Part shown: positions 12,769-20,440 of the stretch, in pieces | Numbering within the stretch: the stretch's first letter is position 1 | Layout: the number at the start of each line of letters is the position of its first letter | Origin: a virus | DNA length: 31,611 bases | IMG/VR virus record: IMGVR_UViG_3300034283_002260 | Location: 1-31,611 of that record | Direction: 5' to 3' (one strand) | Translations under genes and position numbers: made by a program | The notes under the pieces: model-generated | Told to the model about the DNA's origin: nothing | Databases searched by the model: none | What the model saw: the letters and a program-made list of their open reading frames with translations, nothing else

Positions 12769-13420
12769 TTTTTTAAAAAAAGAACTTGAAGCAAATAACT
12801 TTCAATGTGTAGATATTAGTAATGAGATTTTATCTATAGAAAATTTTTTATCTAAAGAAGAATTAGATACTATTTTAAAAATTATAGAAAAAACTCCAGA
12901 AGAAAAATGGGGCATTGAATATACAAAAAATTTAAAACGTTTCTGTAGAGATAAGTTTGGAAGAGACGATGTTGAAAATTTAATAGCAGAGGGCAAGTAT
13001 GAAGTTACTCAAAATTGGGGGGATAAAAATCTTAACATAAATCATTCACCAATATATAGAGTAATTCATTCAAGGCTAGACGATATAGTACAAAAGGTAG
13101 ACCCTAATTTACAATTAAGTGGTTTTGCTACTCTTCAAAGAATGCAACCAGGAGTAGAGTTAAAGCCACATACTGATCAAAACACAGACCCATCAATTGT
13201 TGGGGCTGCAATATTATATTTAAATGATGACTATACAGATGGCCAGTTATTTTTTGAAAACTTTAAAATTGAATTAAAACCAAAACCAGGAACCCTACTT
13301 CTTTTTCCAGGAAATTCAGAGTACGAACATGGAGTGCGTGTAGTTGGCCCTGGCCCAATAAGATATGTTATTGTTGGTTTTATTAAAGTAAAAGGTTTTT
13401 ACATGAACAATAAGTACTAG
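12752..13420 (+). CDS. 2OG-Fe(II) dioxygenase, prolyl-4-hydroxylase-like (copy 7), 222 aa
   Basis: Iron ligands H140-x-D142 (PHTDQ) and H193 (YEHGV), with R204 (PIRYVIV) at the 2OG position. Signature 'ILYLNDDYTDGQLFF' departs from the usual DGGE (D-G-Q). The N-terminal helix region includes 'EILSIENFLSKEELDTIL'. The start could also be the ATG at 12761, three codons later. Overlaps copy 6, so translation is likely coupled. Confidence 0.9.
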   Translation: MTKMSNFLKKELEANNFQCVDISNEILSIENFLSKEELDTILKIIEKTPEEKWGIEYTKNLKRFCRDKFGRDDVENLIAEGKYEVTQNWGDKNLNINHSPIYRVIHSRLDDIVQKVDPNLQLSGFATLQRMQPGVELKPHTDQNTDPSIVGAAILYLNDDYTDGQLFFENFKIELKPKPGTLLLFPGNSEYEHGVRVVGPGPIRYVIVGFIKVKGFYMNNKY

Positions 13421-13434
13421 AGAAAAGGATAAAA

Positions 13435-14064
13435 ATGAAAAAAGAAATACTTGAAGAAAAAGTGTATTACTATACAGAAGTAATCGAAGATCCTAAAAAA
13501 CTTGTTGAAGCCATTGAAGATGACAACAAAAATCCTTGGGGCGAATGGATGGCCTGTAGTGGACAAGCATATGTTTATGGGACAGACAAAAGTATATCTT
13601 CATCAGATTCAGCAGATGAAAAAAATAATTATATTTATTCAACATTACAAAAGGCTTTTGATGATGTAGCAAGAGACTATGCAAATGCTCAGGGTATTAC
13701 TGATGAACCAAAACTTTTTCCAATGTATCCAATTAAAAAATATATGCCTGGAACTTTTATGGGAGCACATTTTGATCAACAAGAAGGTGACGAAAGACTT
13801 AAAGTTTCTTTTGTTTTGTATTTAAATGACGACTATGAGGGTGGAGAAATATCTTTTACTATTGCATCACCAAATGGAGTTTTAAAAAATGCAAGTCCAG
13901 AGCCAGATTTTGCTTTAGCAGAACAAAAAGGTGGTTATACTTTTGCAGTAAAACCAAAAGCGGGAAGTATAATTGTTTTCCCACCATCTCCTCCATATCA
14001 TCATACAGCCCATTTGGTTAAAAGCGGATATAAATATATGGTTCCACAACACTGGATTCATTAA
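13435..14064 (+). CDS. 2OG-Fe(II) dioxygenase, prolyl-4-hydroxylase-like (copy 8, Lys subtype), 209 aa
   Basis: Iron ligands H112-x-D114 (AHFDQ) and distal H190 (YHHTAH; chosen because it lies 10 residues before the 2OG residue, as in the other copies). Lys200 (GYKYMVP) is at the 2OG position. Signature 'VLYLNDDYEGGEISF', followed by an insertion (about 142-168, SPNGVLKNASPEPDFALAEQ) that separates the two sheets. The most divergent copy. AAAGGAT ribosome binding site; ends 8 nt before the following hypothetical gene, whose AGAGGT site begins here. Confidence 0.88.
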   Translation: MKKEILEEKVYYYTEVIEDPKKLVEAIEDDNKNPWGEWMACSGQAYVYGTDKSISSSDSADEKNNYIYSTLQKAFDDVARDYANAQGITDEPKLFPMYPIKKYMPGTFMGAHFDQQEGDERLKVSFVLYLNDDYEGGEISFTIASPNGVLKNASPEPDFALAEQKGGYTFAVKPKAGSIIVFPPSPPYHHTAHLVKSGYKYMVPQHWIH

Positions 14065-14072
14065 GAGGTATT

Positions 14073-14540
14073 ATGGGGGAAGAATTAAATAAATCTCATA
14101 ATGAAATGATTCAAGAATATTTATTTAACATAAATAATAGTAAGACTAGTCTGTATATGTTAACTGTAGCAAGAGATGGTGAAGAGCCAGTTAGAAGCAT
14201 CTTGTTCTACAATAACGCCATAGAGGCATCATCGGCCTATAACAAATACACAGACTGGGGATTTGCCAAAAACTTTTTAACGGTTTGCCTTTACGAACCA
14301 TCAGGCAGTATTAATACAAAAATATTAAAAAGAGATCAGGCTGGAGAATGCACGTTTGTTAGACAAGACTATATAGAGGCTCAAAGCATTATTGAAAGTA
14401 TAAAGGCAAAAGTTGACTATGAAGTATACAAAGAAATTTCTTTAAAATTTATGAGGCTATTTGCAAAAGATAATTGGAGATTTGATGGAGATCGTTTTTT
14501 AAAAAATTTAGGCATACAGGAAGACTATCCAGAGTATTAA
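14073..14540 (+). CDS. Hypothetical protein, 155 aa
   Basis: Last gene of the hydroxylase cluster. Not recognised. It has a compact alpha/beta first domain (about 27-90: SLYMLTVARDGEEPVRSILF, then NNAIEASSAYNKYTDWGFAK and TVCLYEPSG) resembling small single-sheet regulatory domains. A helical, charged C-terminal half follows (SIIESIKAKVDYEVYKEISL). AGAGGT ribosome binding site. It is convergent with the lysozyme gene, and its stop codon overlaps the T run of that gene's terminator. Confidence 0.7.
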   Translation: MGEELNKSHNEMIQEYLFNINNSKTSLYMLTVARDGEEPVRSILFYNNAIEASSAYNKYTDWGFAKNFLTVCLYEPSGSINTKILKRDQAGECTFVRQDYIEAQSIIESIKAKVDYEVYKEISLKFMRLFAKDNWRFDGDRFLKNLGIQEDYPEY

Positions 14541-14580
14541 AAATAGCCAAGCCTCAAAACTAAAAGACTTGGCTAAATTT
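14539..14580 (-). terminator. Rho-independent terminator between convergent genes
   Basis: Perfect 8-bp stem TAGCCAAG / CTTGGCTA (14544-14551 with 14568-14575). On the minus strand it is followed by TTTTT (14543-14539), so it mainly ends the lysozyme transcript. On the plus strand the following sequence is only weakly T-rich, so stopping in that direction is possible but less sure. Confidence 0.75.
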
Positions 14581-14581
14581 A

Positions 14582-15139
14582 TTAGTTTTTATTTTGTTTG
14601 CATGGATATTTGTTATACCACTCTTGGTATCGTGTTCCGTTTACAGAACTCCATGATGACCAGTCTTTTCCGCCCTTGGTCATATAGTGCGCCACTTGTG
14701 CATTAGTTACTGGGTTAAATAACTCAGCATTTGAATCTAGTTCAAACTTTTCTCTACGATCTGGACCTAAATCACCTATCATATTAATTTGAAAAATACC
14801 ATATGATGAGTCTCCAGTTTTTGTATTGCCATTAAAAGCAAAGGGCCTTCCATTAGATTCTGCTTTAGCGATTGCACATGCAGATCTTAAAGCAACTCCT
14901 TTGAACCCTACCGCCTTTAAAAGGTCAACCAATTGCCCATCATTTAAAGAATGGGCATTTTCATAACTCTCTAATATTTTTACCCTAGAAACCAAAAAAA
15001 CCCCTTGAGGGGGTTCGGCTGCCATTGTCGTAGTAATTAGAGTTTTAGTTTCAAGAGCATTGGCGGCATTTAAAAATGGTGCAAAAAGCCCAACCAGCGC
15101 TATCAAACCTAACCATATTCCTTTATTCTTGTCTCTCAT
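14582..15139 (-). CDS. Secreted lysozyme / lytic transglycosylase-like endolysin, 185 aa
   Basis: The N-terminus has a basic start, a hydrophobic stretch (about 8-23) and an ANA-L cleavage site near residue 28, so it is exported or anchored. The catalytic domain has the SLT/lysozyme-like signature: E94 in 'CAIAKAESNGRP' and 'SSYGIFQINM' (111-120). Further conserved-looking segments are 'FNPVTNAQVAHYM' and 'WSSWSSVNGTRYQEW'. C88 and C180 could form a disulphide. Cleavage of peptidoglycan for lysis, or in the virion, is the likely role. It is the only rightward-opposed gene in the structural region. Strong AGGAGGT ribosome binding site; the gene has its own promoter, leader hairpin, intragenic terminator-like hairpin and 3' terminator. 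Confidence 0.85.
   Translation of the reverse strand: MRDKNKGIWLGLIALVGLFAPFLNAANALETKTLITTTMAAEPPQGVFLVSRVKILESYENAHSLNDGQLVDLLKAVGFKGVALRSACAIAKAESNGRPFAFNGNTKTGDSSYGIFQINMIGDLGPDRREKFELDSNAELFNPVTNAQVAHYMTKGGKDWSSWSSVNGTRYQEWYNKYPCKQNKN
14994..15015 (-). terminator. Terminator-like hairpin inside the lysozyme gene
   Basis: On the minus strand AACCCC-CTCAA-GGGGTT (15015-14999) is followed by TTTTT (total T run of 7, counting two stem bases). It lies about 125 nt into the coding region, in codons for EPPQGVFL just after the signal sequence. It has the form of an intrinsic terminator. Confidence 0.5.
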
Positions 15140-15164
15140 TGAAATTACCTCCTAGAGCCAAATT

Positions 15165-15180
15165 GCTACCTTTCGGTAGC
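15165..15180 (-). promoter_or_regulatory. GNRA-loop hairpin in the lysozyme leader
   Basis: GCTACC-GAAA-GGTAGC on the minus strand: a perfect 6-bp stem with a GAAA tetraloop, lying a few nt after the predicted transcription start and before the AGGAGGT site. It may stabilise the 5' end of the mRNA. Confidence 0.55.
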
Positions 15181-15189
15181 ATTGTATTA

Positions 15190-15219
15190 ATTGTAGCATG
15201 AATTTGGGGTCAAAAGCAA
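15190..15219 (-). promoter_or_regulatory. Lysozyme promoter
   Basis: On the minus strand TTGCTT and TACAAT (15190-15195) are spaced 18 nt apart. The -35 box is a weak match. A second TACAAT lies 9 nt further on. The start of transcription would be near 15183, just before the GAAA-loop hairpin. Confidence 0.5.
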
Positions 15220-15267
15220 GTTTTAATGATATTTTTTTATTTTAATTTAAAACTATGTGCGTGAAGG

Positions 15268-15276
15268 TGGTATAAT
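15268..15276 (+). promoter_or_regulatory. Extended -10 promoter TGGTATAAT
   Basis: Ends 9 nt before the ATG at 15286 with no Shine-Dalgarno sequence; near-leaderless mRNA predicted. Divergent from the lysozyme promoter. Confidence 0.7.
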
Positions 15277-15285
15277 AATTATATT

Positions 15286-15813
15286 ATGGCATCTGGCGAA
15301 ACAAATACTTATGACTTTCCATATCCAATATTAACAGATCCTGTTAATGTTCATGAGGATATTCAGTCATTGGCAGAAGCCGTTGACGCCGTATTACCAA
15401 CACTTTTTGCACCACTACATACCTTAGAGGTTCGTAATGTCAGCGGTACATCAATAGTAAAAGGTGATCCAGTATATATAACTGGTTATACAACAAAGCC
15501 AACAGTTGCAAGATCTGTTGCAGAAAATCTTGAAACTTTTCCAGTAGTAGGTTTGGCTCAGTCTAATTTTGGAAGCGGTAGTGATGGAGTTATTGTCCTT
15601 TCTGGTATTTTTAGTTCAATAAATACAAATGCTTATAGTGCAGGAGATGTTCTTTATGTTGCAACTGGTGGTGGATTAACATCTACTCAACCAGCAGCAG
15701 GTTCTGGTGCAGTTGCAGTTGTTGCAAGAAATCATTCAACATTAGGTGTTCTTATAGTTGGACAACCAAAAGGTAATGGAACTTGGGGATCTATGAAAGC
15801 AGGGTTAGCATAA
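15286..15813 (+). CDS. Tail-fibre/adaptor protein, 175 aa
   Basis: The N-terminal 'YPILTDPVNVHEDIQSLAEA' pattern is common at the start of actinophage tail-fibre proteins. The remainder, 'LEVRNVSGTSIVKGDPVYIT', 'FPVVGLAQSN', 'DGVIVLSGIFSSINTNAYSA' and 'GDVLYVATGGGLT', is the repetitive beta domain (DUF2190-like) seen in phage surface proteins. Its stop is overlapped by the next start (TAATG). Probably a trimeric spike or adaptor of the tail tip. Confidence 0.75.
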   Translation: MASGETNTYDFPYPILTDPVNVHEDIQSLAEAVDAVLPTLFAPLHTLEVRNVSGTSIVKGDPVYITGYTTKPTVARSVAENLETFPVVGLAQSNFGSGSDGVIVLSGIFSSINTNAYSAGDVLYVATGGGLTSTQPAAGSGAVAVVARNHSTLGVLIVGQPKGNGTWGSMKAGLA

Positions 15814-16226
15814 TGGCAAGAGTTAGATCACAGCAAAATTCTTATTCAGTTGGCTTAATACCGCCACAGGTTACCTGGACAATAGTAAGAGGAGACACAG
15901 CATCTTTTAGAGTATACGTAACAGATGATAATAGAGATCCACTCGTTATAGAAGACTGGACTATTGCTATGGAAGTTAAAAGACCAAATACAACTGCTGG
16001 AGATTTTACAGATGATGCAGAGTTAATAGTTGAACTAGAGCCAATACCAACAGAAATCGATGGCGATGGAGAATTTACGGTCTCACTAACTGCAGATGAA
16101 TCAGTATTATTAGAGACTGGCGATATTTTTGATATTGAGTTAAGCGATGCAAGCAGGGTTTGGACGGTTGCTCGTGGAACACTTATTGTTATTGAAGATG
16201 TAACAAATAGCGAAGTAGTTTCATAA
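15813..16226 (+). CDS. RGD-motif tail/baseplate protein, 137 aa
   Basis: ATG 15813 (TAATG overlap) was preferred over an in-frame start at 15783 inside the previous gene. The protein has 'QVTWTIVRGDTASFRVYVTD' (about 19-38) and 'WTIAMEVKRPN', then ends 'VWTVARGTLIVIEDVTNS'. Third member of the RGD family with 2768 and 4060. The shared core (W/Y-T-x-V-RGD-[ST]-x-x-hydrophobic) suggests a conserved beta-sandwich virion module. Confidence 0.7.
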   Translation: MARVRSQQNSYSVGLIPPQVTWTIVRGDTASFRVYVTDDNRDPLVIEDWTIAMEVKRPNTTAGDFTDDAELIVELEPIPTEIDGDGEFTVSLTADESVLLETGDIFDIELSDASRVWTVARGTLIVIEDVTNSEVVS

Positions 16227-16228
16227 TT

Positions 16229-16450
16229 ATGGCTTTGTCAATAATTATTGACGAAAGTTTGCAAAAAACAAAATCTGTCAATCAAACTAGTTATCCAATA
16301 TCAGATATAGTACCTATAACAAGACAGGTTAGAATAAGCGAAGTCTTACCATTTAGAGTAAGATTTACAACAATTGGGCTTGCAGGAGCAAATGCCAATG
16401 TTCCAGGAATTGGTTTACAAATAATTGAGGTTAATAACTATATTCTTTAA
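16229..16450 (+). CDS. Small tail-associated protein, 73 aa
   Basis: Starts 2 nt after the RGD-protein stop. The product is beta-rich (LSIIIDESLQKTKSV, then RQVRISEVLPFRVRFTTIGL) with a Gly/Asn-rich turn (AGANANVPGIGL). It could be a linker or capping protein for the fibres on either side. Family not recognised. No ribosome binding site, so translation is probably coupled. Confidence 0.6.
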   Translation: MALSIIIDESLQKTKSVNQTSYPISDIVPITRQVRISEVLPFRVRFTTIGLAGANANVPGIGLQIIEVNNYIL

Positions 16451-16455
16451 AAATA

Positions 16456-16464
16456 TGATATAAT
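16456..16464 (+). promoter_or_regulatory. Extended -10 promoter TGATATAAT
   Basis: Ends 6 nt before the ATG at 16471; leaderless transcript predicted. Confidence 0.65.
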
Positions 16465-16470
16465 TCAAAC

Positions 16471-16917
16471 ATGGCCCGTACATCAATATCATCAGTAAAG
16501 TCACTATTTCAAACTGGAGATCGTCCAACCCAGGCAAACTATGAAGATTTAATTGACACCTCTTCAGCCCAAGCAACAGATTTGGGCAGTTATGGTAATA
16601 ACGAATTAACAATTAATGGCATCGAGAATTCAACCGTATTTGATAACTTTACGGCTTCTGAATGGAGATCAATGAAATATATGATCTCACTAAAATATGT
16701 AGCAGGTGGTGCAAACAAGTACTACTCTACAGAGTTAAACATATTAGTTGACGGATCAGATGTATCTGTTAGCGAATATGCAACAATTGAAAATGATGGG
16801 AATATTGGCACCATCTCTGTTTCAAGGGCTGGAGGCACAGTTTCATTAACTGTTGTTCCAGTAGGGGGGATTACACCGATAACTCTACGCTATATGCGTA
16901 TGGGATTAAAGGCCTAA
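16471..16917 (+). CDS. Tail-fibre protein, 148 aa
   Basis: A short N-terminal helical adaptor (ARTSISSVKSLFQTGDRPTQ, then NYEDLIDTSS) is followed by a beta-sandwich C-terminal domain (about 52-147). That domain has 'SEWRSMKYMISLKYV', 'STELNILVDGSDVSVSEYAT' and 'GGTVSLTVVPVG'. The same fold and motif order (KY-hydrophobic, E-x-x-x-L-V-D-G, V-x-EYA, GG-x-V-x-L) closes the 620-aa fibre at 16933. The pair therefore shares a C-terminal tip domain on different shafts. Confidence 0.75.
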   Translation: MARTSISSVKSLFQTGDRPTQANYEDLIDTSSAQATDLGSYGNNELTINGIENSTVFDNFTASEWRSMKYMISLKYVAGGANKYYSTELNILVDGSDVSVSEYATIENDGNIGTISVSRAGGTVSLTVVPVGGITPITLRYMRMGLKA

Positions 16918-16932
16918 CCAAGGAGATAAAAG

Positions 16933-18795
16933 ATGGCAACCGTAACAAAAGACTTTAGAGTCAAAGCGGGGCTGGTAGTTGAGGGATCAACCGCAACTGT
17001 AAACGGCCACGATATATTAACAGAAGCATTAGTAGACCAAAAAGGTGATTTACTAGTTGCTTCAGGTGCAGACGCAGTAACTCGTCTTGCAGTTGGAACA
17101 GACAACTATGTTCTTACAGCAGACTCAAATGCGACAAATGGAATTGCCTGGAAAGCACCAGCAGCAGTTGGTGTGTTTCAATCAAGCATTTCATTTGAAG
17201 GTGCAACAGCAGACGATTATGAAACAACACTTCAAGTAACTGATCCAACCGCAGATCGTACAATCACACTTCCAAATGCAACTGGAACTGTAGCATTAAC
17301 TTCAGATCTAAGTTCATTTATTACTGCATCAAGTACTGAGACACTAACAAATAAAACAATTAGTGCTGACAACAATACTATTTCTGGCATTGCAGCATCT
17401 AGTTTTGTTATATCAGATTCTTCTGGAAACATTGATGGATCTGCTGCTCAAAAAGCAATTCCAACTGGAACAGTTGTAGGCTCATCAGATACCCAAACTC
17501 TAACAAATAAAACAATTTCTGGTGCAGATAACACACTTTCAAACATTGCAAATAACTCACTTACAAATTCAGCAATTACTATTAACGGTACATCAACATC
17601 TCTTGGTGGTTCACGTACATTAGGTTCTGATGATATTGCAGAAGGCTCAACAAACCAATATTTTACAGCCGAAAGAGCACAAGATGCTGTAGGAGATGTT
17701 GTAGGCAATGGTCTTGACTATGATGATGCAACAGGCGCAATTTCTGTAGACCCTTCAGAATTTAAATTAAATGAAGTTGGCGCTCCAAACGCATCTGTAT
17801 CATTAAATAGTCAAAAAATTACTGGTCTTGCAACACCAACCGATGCAACAGATGCAGCAAACAAAGGCTATGTTGATAATGCAGTTGTAGGTATTGACTG
17901 GAAAGCATCAGTACGTGCAGCAACAACTACAAACGTAACACTTGCATCTGACCTAGAAAATGGAGATACTCTTGACGGAGTAACTCTTGCTACAGGAGAC
18001 CGAGTACTTGTTAAGAATCAATCAACAGGCTCACAAAATGGTATTTATGTAGTTAAAGCATCTGGTGCTCCAGATCGTTCAACTGATGCAGATACAGGAG
18101 CAGAACTTACTTCAAATTTTGCGGTATTCGTAGAAGAAGGAACTGCTAACGCTGATCAAGGTTATGTATTAACTAACGATGGCGCAATCACAGTTGGAAC
18201 CACAGCGCTTACATTTACACAGTTTACTGGTCTTGGACAAGTAATTGCTGGCGATGGTCTTACAAAGACAGGAAATACTTTAAACGTCGGTGCTGGAACT
18301 GGTATTCAAGTAAATGCTGACACAATTGAAAATACTGGTGTACTTTCTATTACTGGTACAGCAAATCAGATTACTGCAAGTGCATCAACTGGTGCAATTA
18401 CACTATCTGGTCCACAAGATCTTCACTCAGCAGCAACACCAACATTTGGTGGAGTTACTGTAGGATCTGTAACACTTGCAGATGCTCTTATGGGTTCTGC
18501 TCTTGCTACCGCTTCAACTTCAGCAACAGTTATTGACTCATGGTCAACATCAACATATTCATCTGCAAAATATATTGTTCAGATGAAAAAGGGTGGCGAC
18601 ATTGAGGTAATTGAAGTTCTTGTTACAGTTGATGGATCAAACAATGTTTACTTAACAGAATATGCAGATGTAATTAGCAACGCAGTACTAGGAACAACAG
18701 ATGCCGACTACAACGGTGGCAATGTTCGTCTTTTGGTTACTGGTGCATCTTCAGATACATCTGTTAAAGTACACAAAATTTACATCGAAGCATAA
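16933..18795 (+). CDS. Large tail-fibre protein, 620 aa
   Basis: Strong AAGGAGA ribosome binding site. It opens with 'MATVTKDFRVKAGLVVEG', shared with the next gene. It carries two 'TLTNKTIS' repeats (about 137 and 190), a 'DAANKGYVDNAVVGIDWKAS' segment typical of phage fibres (about 313-330), a 'GTGIQVNADTI' turn, and a C-terminal beta-sandwich tip (about 520-620) also present in the 16471 product. Low-complexity Thr/Ala/Asn-rich shaft. Likely the main long or side tail fibre that contacts the host surface. Base composition is slightly less AT-rich than in the hydroxylase genes (visual impression only). Confidence 0.85.
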   Translation: MATVTKDFRVKAGLVVEGSTATVNGHDILTEALVDQKGDLLVASGADAVTRLAVGTDNYVLTADSNATNGIAWKAPAAVGVFQSSISFEGATADDYETTLQVTDPTADRTITLPNATGTVALTSDLSSFITASSTETLTNKTISADNNTISGIAASSFVISDSSGNIDGSAAQKAIPTGTVVGSSDTQTLTNKTISGADNTLSNIANNSLTNSAITINGTSTSLGGSRTLGSDDIAEGSTNQYFTAERAQDAVGDVVGNGLDYDDATGAISVDPSEFKLNEVGAPNASVSLNSQKITGLATPTDATDAANKGYVDNAVVGIDWKASVRAATTTNVTLASDLENGDTLDGVTLATGDRVLVKNQSTGSQNGIYVVKASGAPDRSTDADTGAELTSNFAVFVEEGTANADQGYVLTNDGAITVGTTALTFTQFTGLGQVIAGDGLTKTGNTLNVGAGTGIQVNADTIENTGVLSITGTANQITASASTGAITLSGPQDLHSAATPTFGGVTVGSVTLADALMGSALATASTSATVIDSWSTSTYSSAKYIVQMKKGGDIEVIEVLVTVDGSNNVYLTEYADVISNAVLGTTDADYNGGNVRLLVTGASSDTSVKVHKIYIEA

Positions 18796-18814
18796 TTAGA
18801 ATAGAGGTAGGAAA

Positions 18815-19267
18815 GTGGCAACAGTAAATAAAGATTTTAGAGTAAAGCACGGCATTGCAGTAGCCGAAGGCGGTACTTTTGGAGGAACTGTTACAGTTGC
18901 CACTCCTACTCAAAACACACACGCAGCAACAAAACTATATGTAGATACAGCAGTAGCAACGCCTACTGTTGGAACCACAAAGCCAGCATCTCCAGTAAAT
19001 GGAAATTTATGGTTTGATACATTAACAGAACGTGTACATGTATATTATTCTGGTGAATGGGTTGCAATTGCAACACTTGAAGATGCAGAAACATTACAAG
19101 ATCACATTCATGATACTTCAATTGATGGCAGTGGATTAATAGTTAGTACGTTTGTTAGCGGTGGTGCATACAATGAGCCAGGAGTTCTTGTAGATGCAGG
19201 GTTTTACAATACTAATTCATGGGAGTACTCATGGGTTGGTGGAGAAGCATCAGATAACTTTAATTAA
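18815..19267 (+). CDS. Tail-fibre-related protein, 150 aa
   Basis: GTG start with a GAGGTAGG ribosome binding site. It begins 'MATVNKDFRVKHGIAVAEGG', a near repeat of the N-terminus of the 620-aa fibre, so it is probably a duplicated adaptor. 'ATKLYVDTAVATPTVG' and 'PVNGNLWFDTLTERVHVYYS' are common in phage fibre tips. The C-terminal 'DHIHDTSIDGSGLI' has a His-x-His pattern, which may bind a metal in the trimer. Confidence 0.7.
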   Translation: MATVNKDFRVKHGIAVAEGGTFGGTVTVATPTQNTHAATKLYVDTAVATPTVGTTKPASPVNGNLWFDTLTERVHVYYSGEWVAIATLEDAETLQDHIHDTSIDGSGLIVSTFVSGGAYNEPGVLVDAGFYNTNSWEYSWVGGEASDNFN

Positions 19268-19273
19268 ATTATC

Positions 19274-19282
19274 TGATATAAT
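19274..19282 (+). promoter_or_regulatory. Extended -10 promoter TGATATAAT
   Basis: Ends 24 nt before the ATG at 19307; leader of about 17 nt containing AAGGAG. Confidence 0.65.
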
Positions 19283-19306
19283 ATAACCAAGAATAAGGAG
19301 TAATAA

Positions 19307-20395
19307 ATGGCAACCAGAATGCAACAGCGCAAAGGAACCGCAGCGCAATGGGCAGCAGCAGACCCAATTTTAAATGCTGGAGAAATTGGTTGGGAGTCAG
19401 ACACTAACAAATTTAAGATTGGTGATGGTACAAATCATTGGGATGACTTAACATACTTTTTAGATGCAACTGATATGGGTGGAAGTTTTTCAGATTACGT
19501 TCCACTAACACAAAAGAATGCAGCAAATGGCGTTGCTCAACTTAATGCAGATATTAACGTAATGACAAAAACTGCAATTGAGTTTGAAGGTGCAAACGCA
19601 GATGCTTACGAAACAACACTAGGTGTAGTCGAACCAACAGCAGACAGAATAATTACACTTCCAGATGCTGGCGGAACTGTAGCACTTACAAGTGATATTA
19701 CAGTAACAGAATCATCAACTAATACCCTTACAAATAAAACTTTAACTTCACCAAAAATTAATGAAAATGTTGCTGTTACAGCAACTGCTACAGAACTTAA
19801 CTTAATAGATGGATCAGTATCGGGAACCATTGTAAATGGAAAAGCAGTAGTCTATGGTGCAGCAGGTGAGGTAAATGCCACAACATTACAAATTGCTGGT
19901 ACATCAATTACTTCAACAGCATCAGAACTAAACATTCTTGATGGAGTTACCGCTTCGACTGCAGAACTTAACTATGTTGACGGAGTAACTTCAGACATTC
20001 AGACTCAATTAAATAGCAAAGCACCACTTGCAGATCCAACATTTACAGGAACAGTAAATGCAGCATCACTAACACTTTCTGGAGACTTGACAGTAAACGG
20101 AACAACAACAACAATTAACTCAACTACTGTTGCAGTAGATGATAAGAACATTACTCTTGGAGATGTTGCTACCCCTTCAGATGCAACTGCAGATGGTGGC
20201 GGTATCACATTAAAAGGCGCAACAGATAAAACCCTTAATTGGGTAGATGCTACAGATGCTTGGACATCTTCAGAGCATGTAAACATAGTTTCTGGTAAAT
20301 CTTATAAAATAAACAATGTAGCAATTTCAACAGCCTTACCAGCCCTTACATGGGGAGATGTTAAAAATGGTAAGTCTGGTCTTGTAATTAGTTAA
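19307..20395 (+). CDS. Tail-fibre protein, 362 aa
   Basis: The N-terminal 'MATRMQQRKGTAAQW', then 'AADPILNAGEIGWESDTNKF' and 'KIGDGTNHWDDL', is the well-known phage fibre N-terminal module (tropism-determinant-like). The shaft has 'TLTNKTLTSPKINENVAVTA' and repeated 'TELN-x-hydrophobic-DG' units, for example TELNLIDG, SELNILDG and AELNYVDG. The C-terminus contains 'LTLSGDLTVNGTTTTINSTT', typical of marine and freshwater phage fibres. AAGGAG ribosome binding site. Ends before a strong terminator, closing this block. Confidence 0.85.
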   Translation: MATRMQQRKGTAAQWAAADPILNAGEIGWESDTNKFKIGDGTNHWDDLTYFLDATDMGGSFSDYVPLTQKNAANGVAQLNADINVMTKTAIEFEGANADAYETTLGVVEPTADRIITLPDAGGTVALTSDITVTESSTNTLTNKTLTSPKINENVAVTATATELNLIDGSVSGTIVNGKAVVYGAAGEVNATTLQIAGTSITSTASELNILDGVTASTAELNYVDGVTSDIQTQLNSKAPLADPTFTGTVNAASLTLSGDLTVNGTTTTINSTTVAVDDKNITLGDVATPSDATADGGGITLKGATDKTLNWVDATDAWTSSEHVNIVSGKSYKINNVAISTALPALTWGDVKNGKSGLVIS

Positions 20396-20440
20396 ACTAC
20401 TTAACAAAATACAAAGTACTTAACCCTAAAGTAAAGATTT

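Noticed and set aside
15286-20395. Diversity-generating retroelement acting on tail fibres
   Set aside because: No reverse transcriptase gene or template/variable repeat pair was seen in the window.
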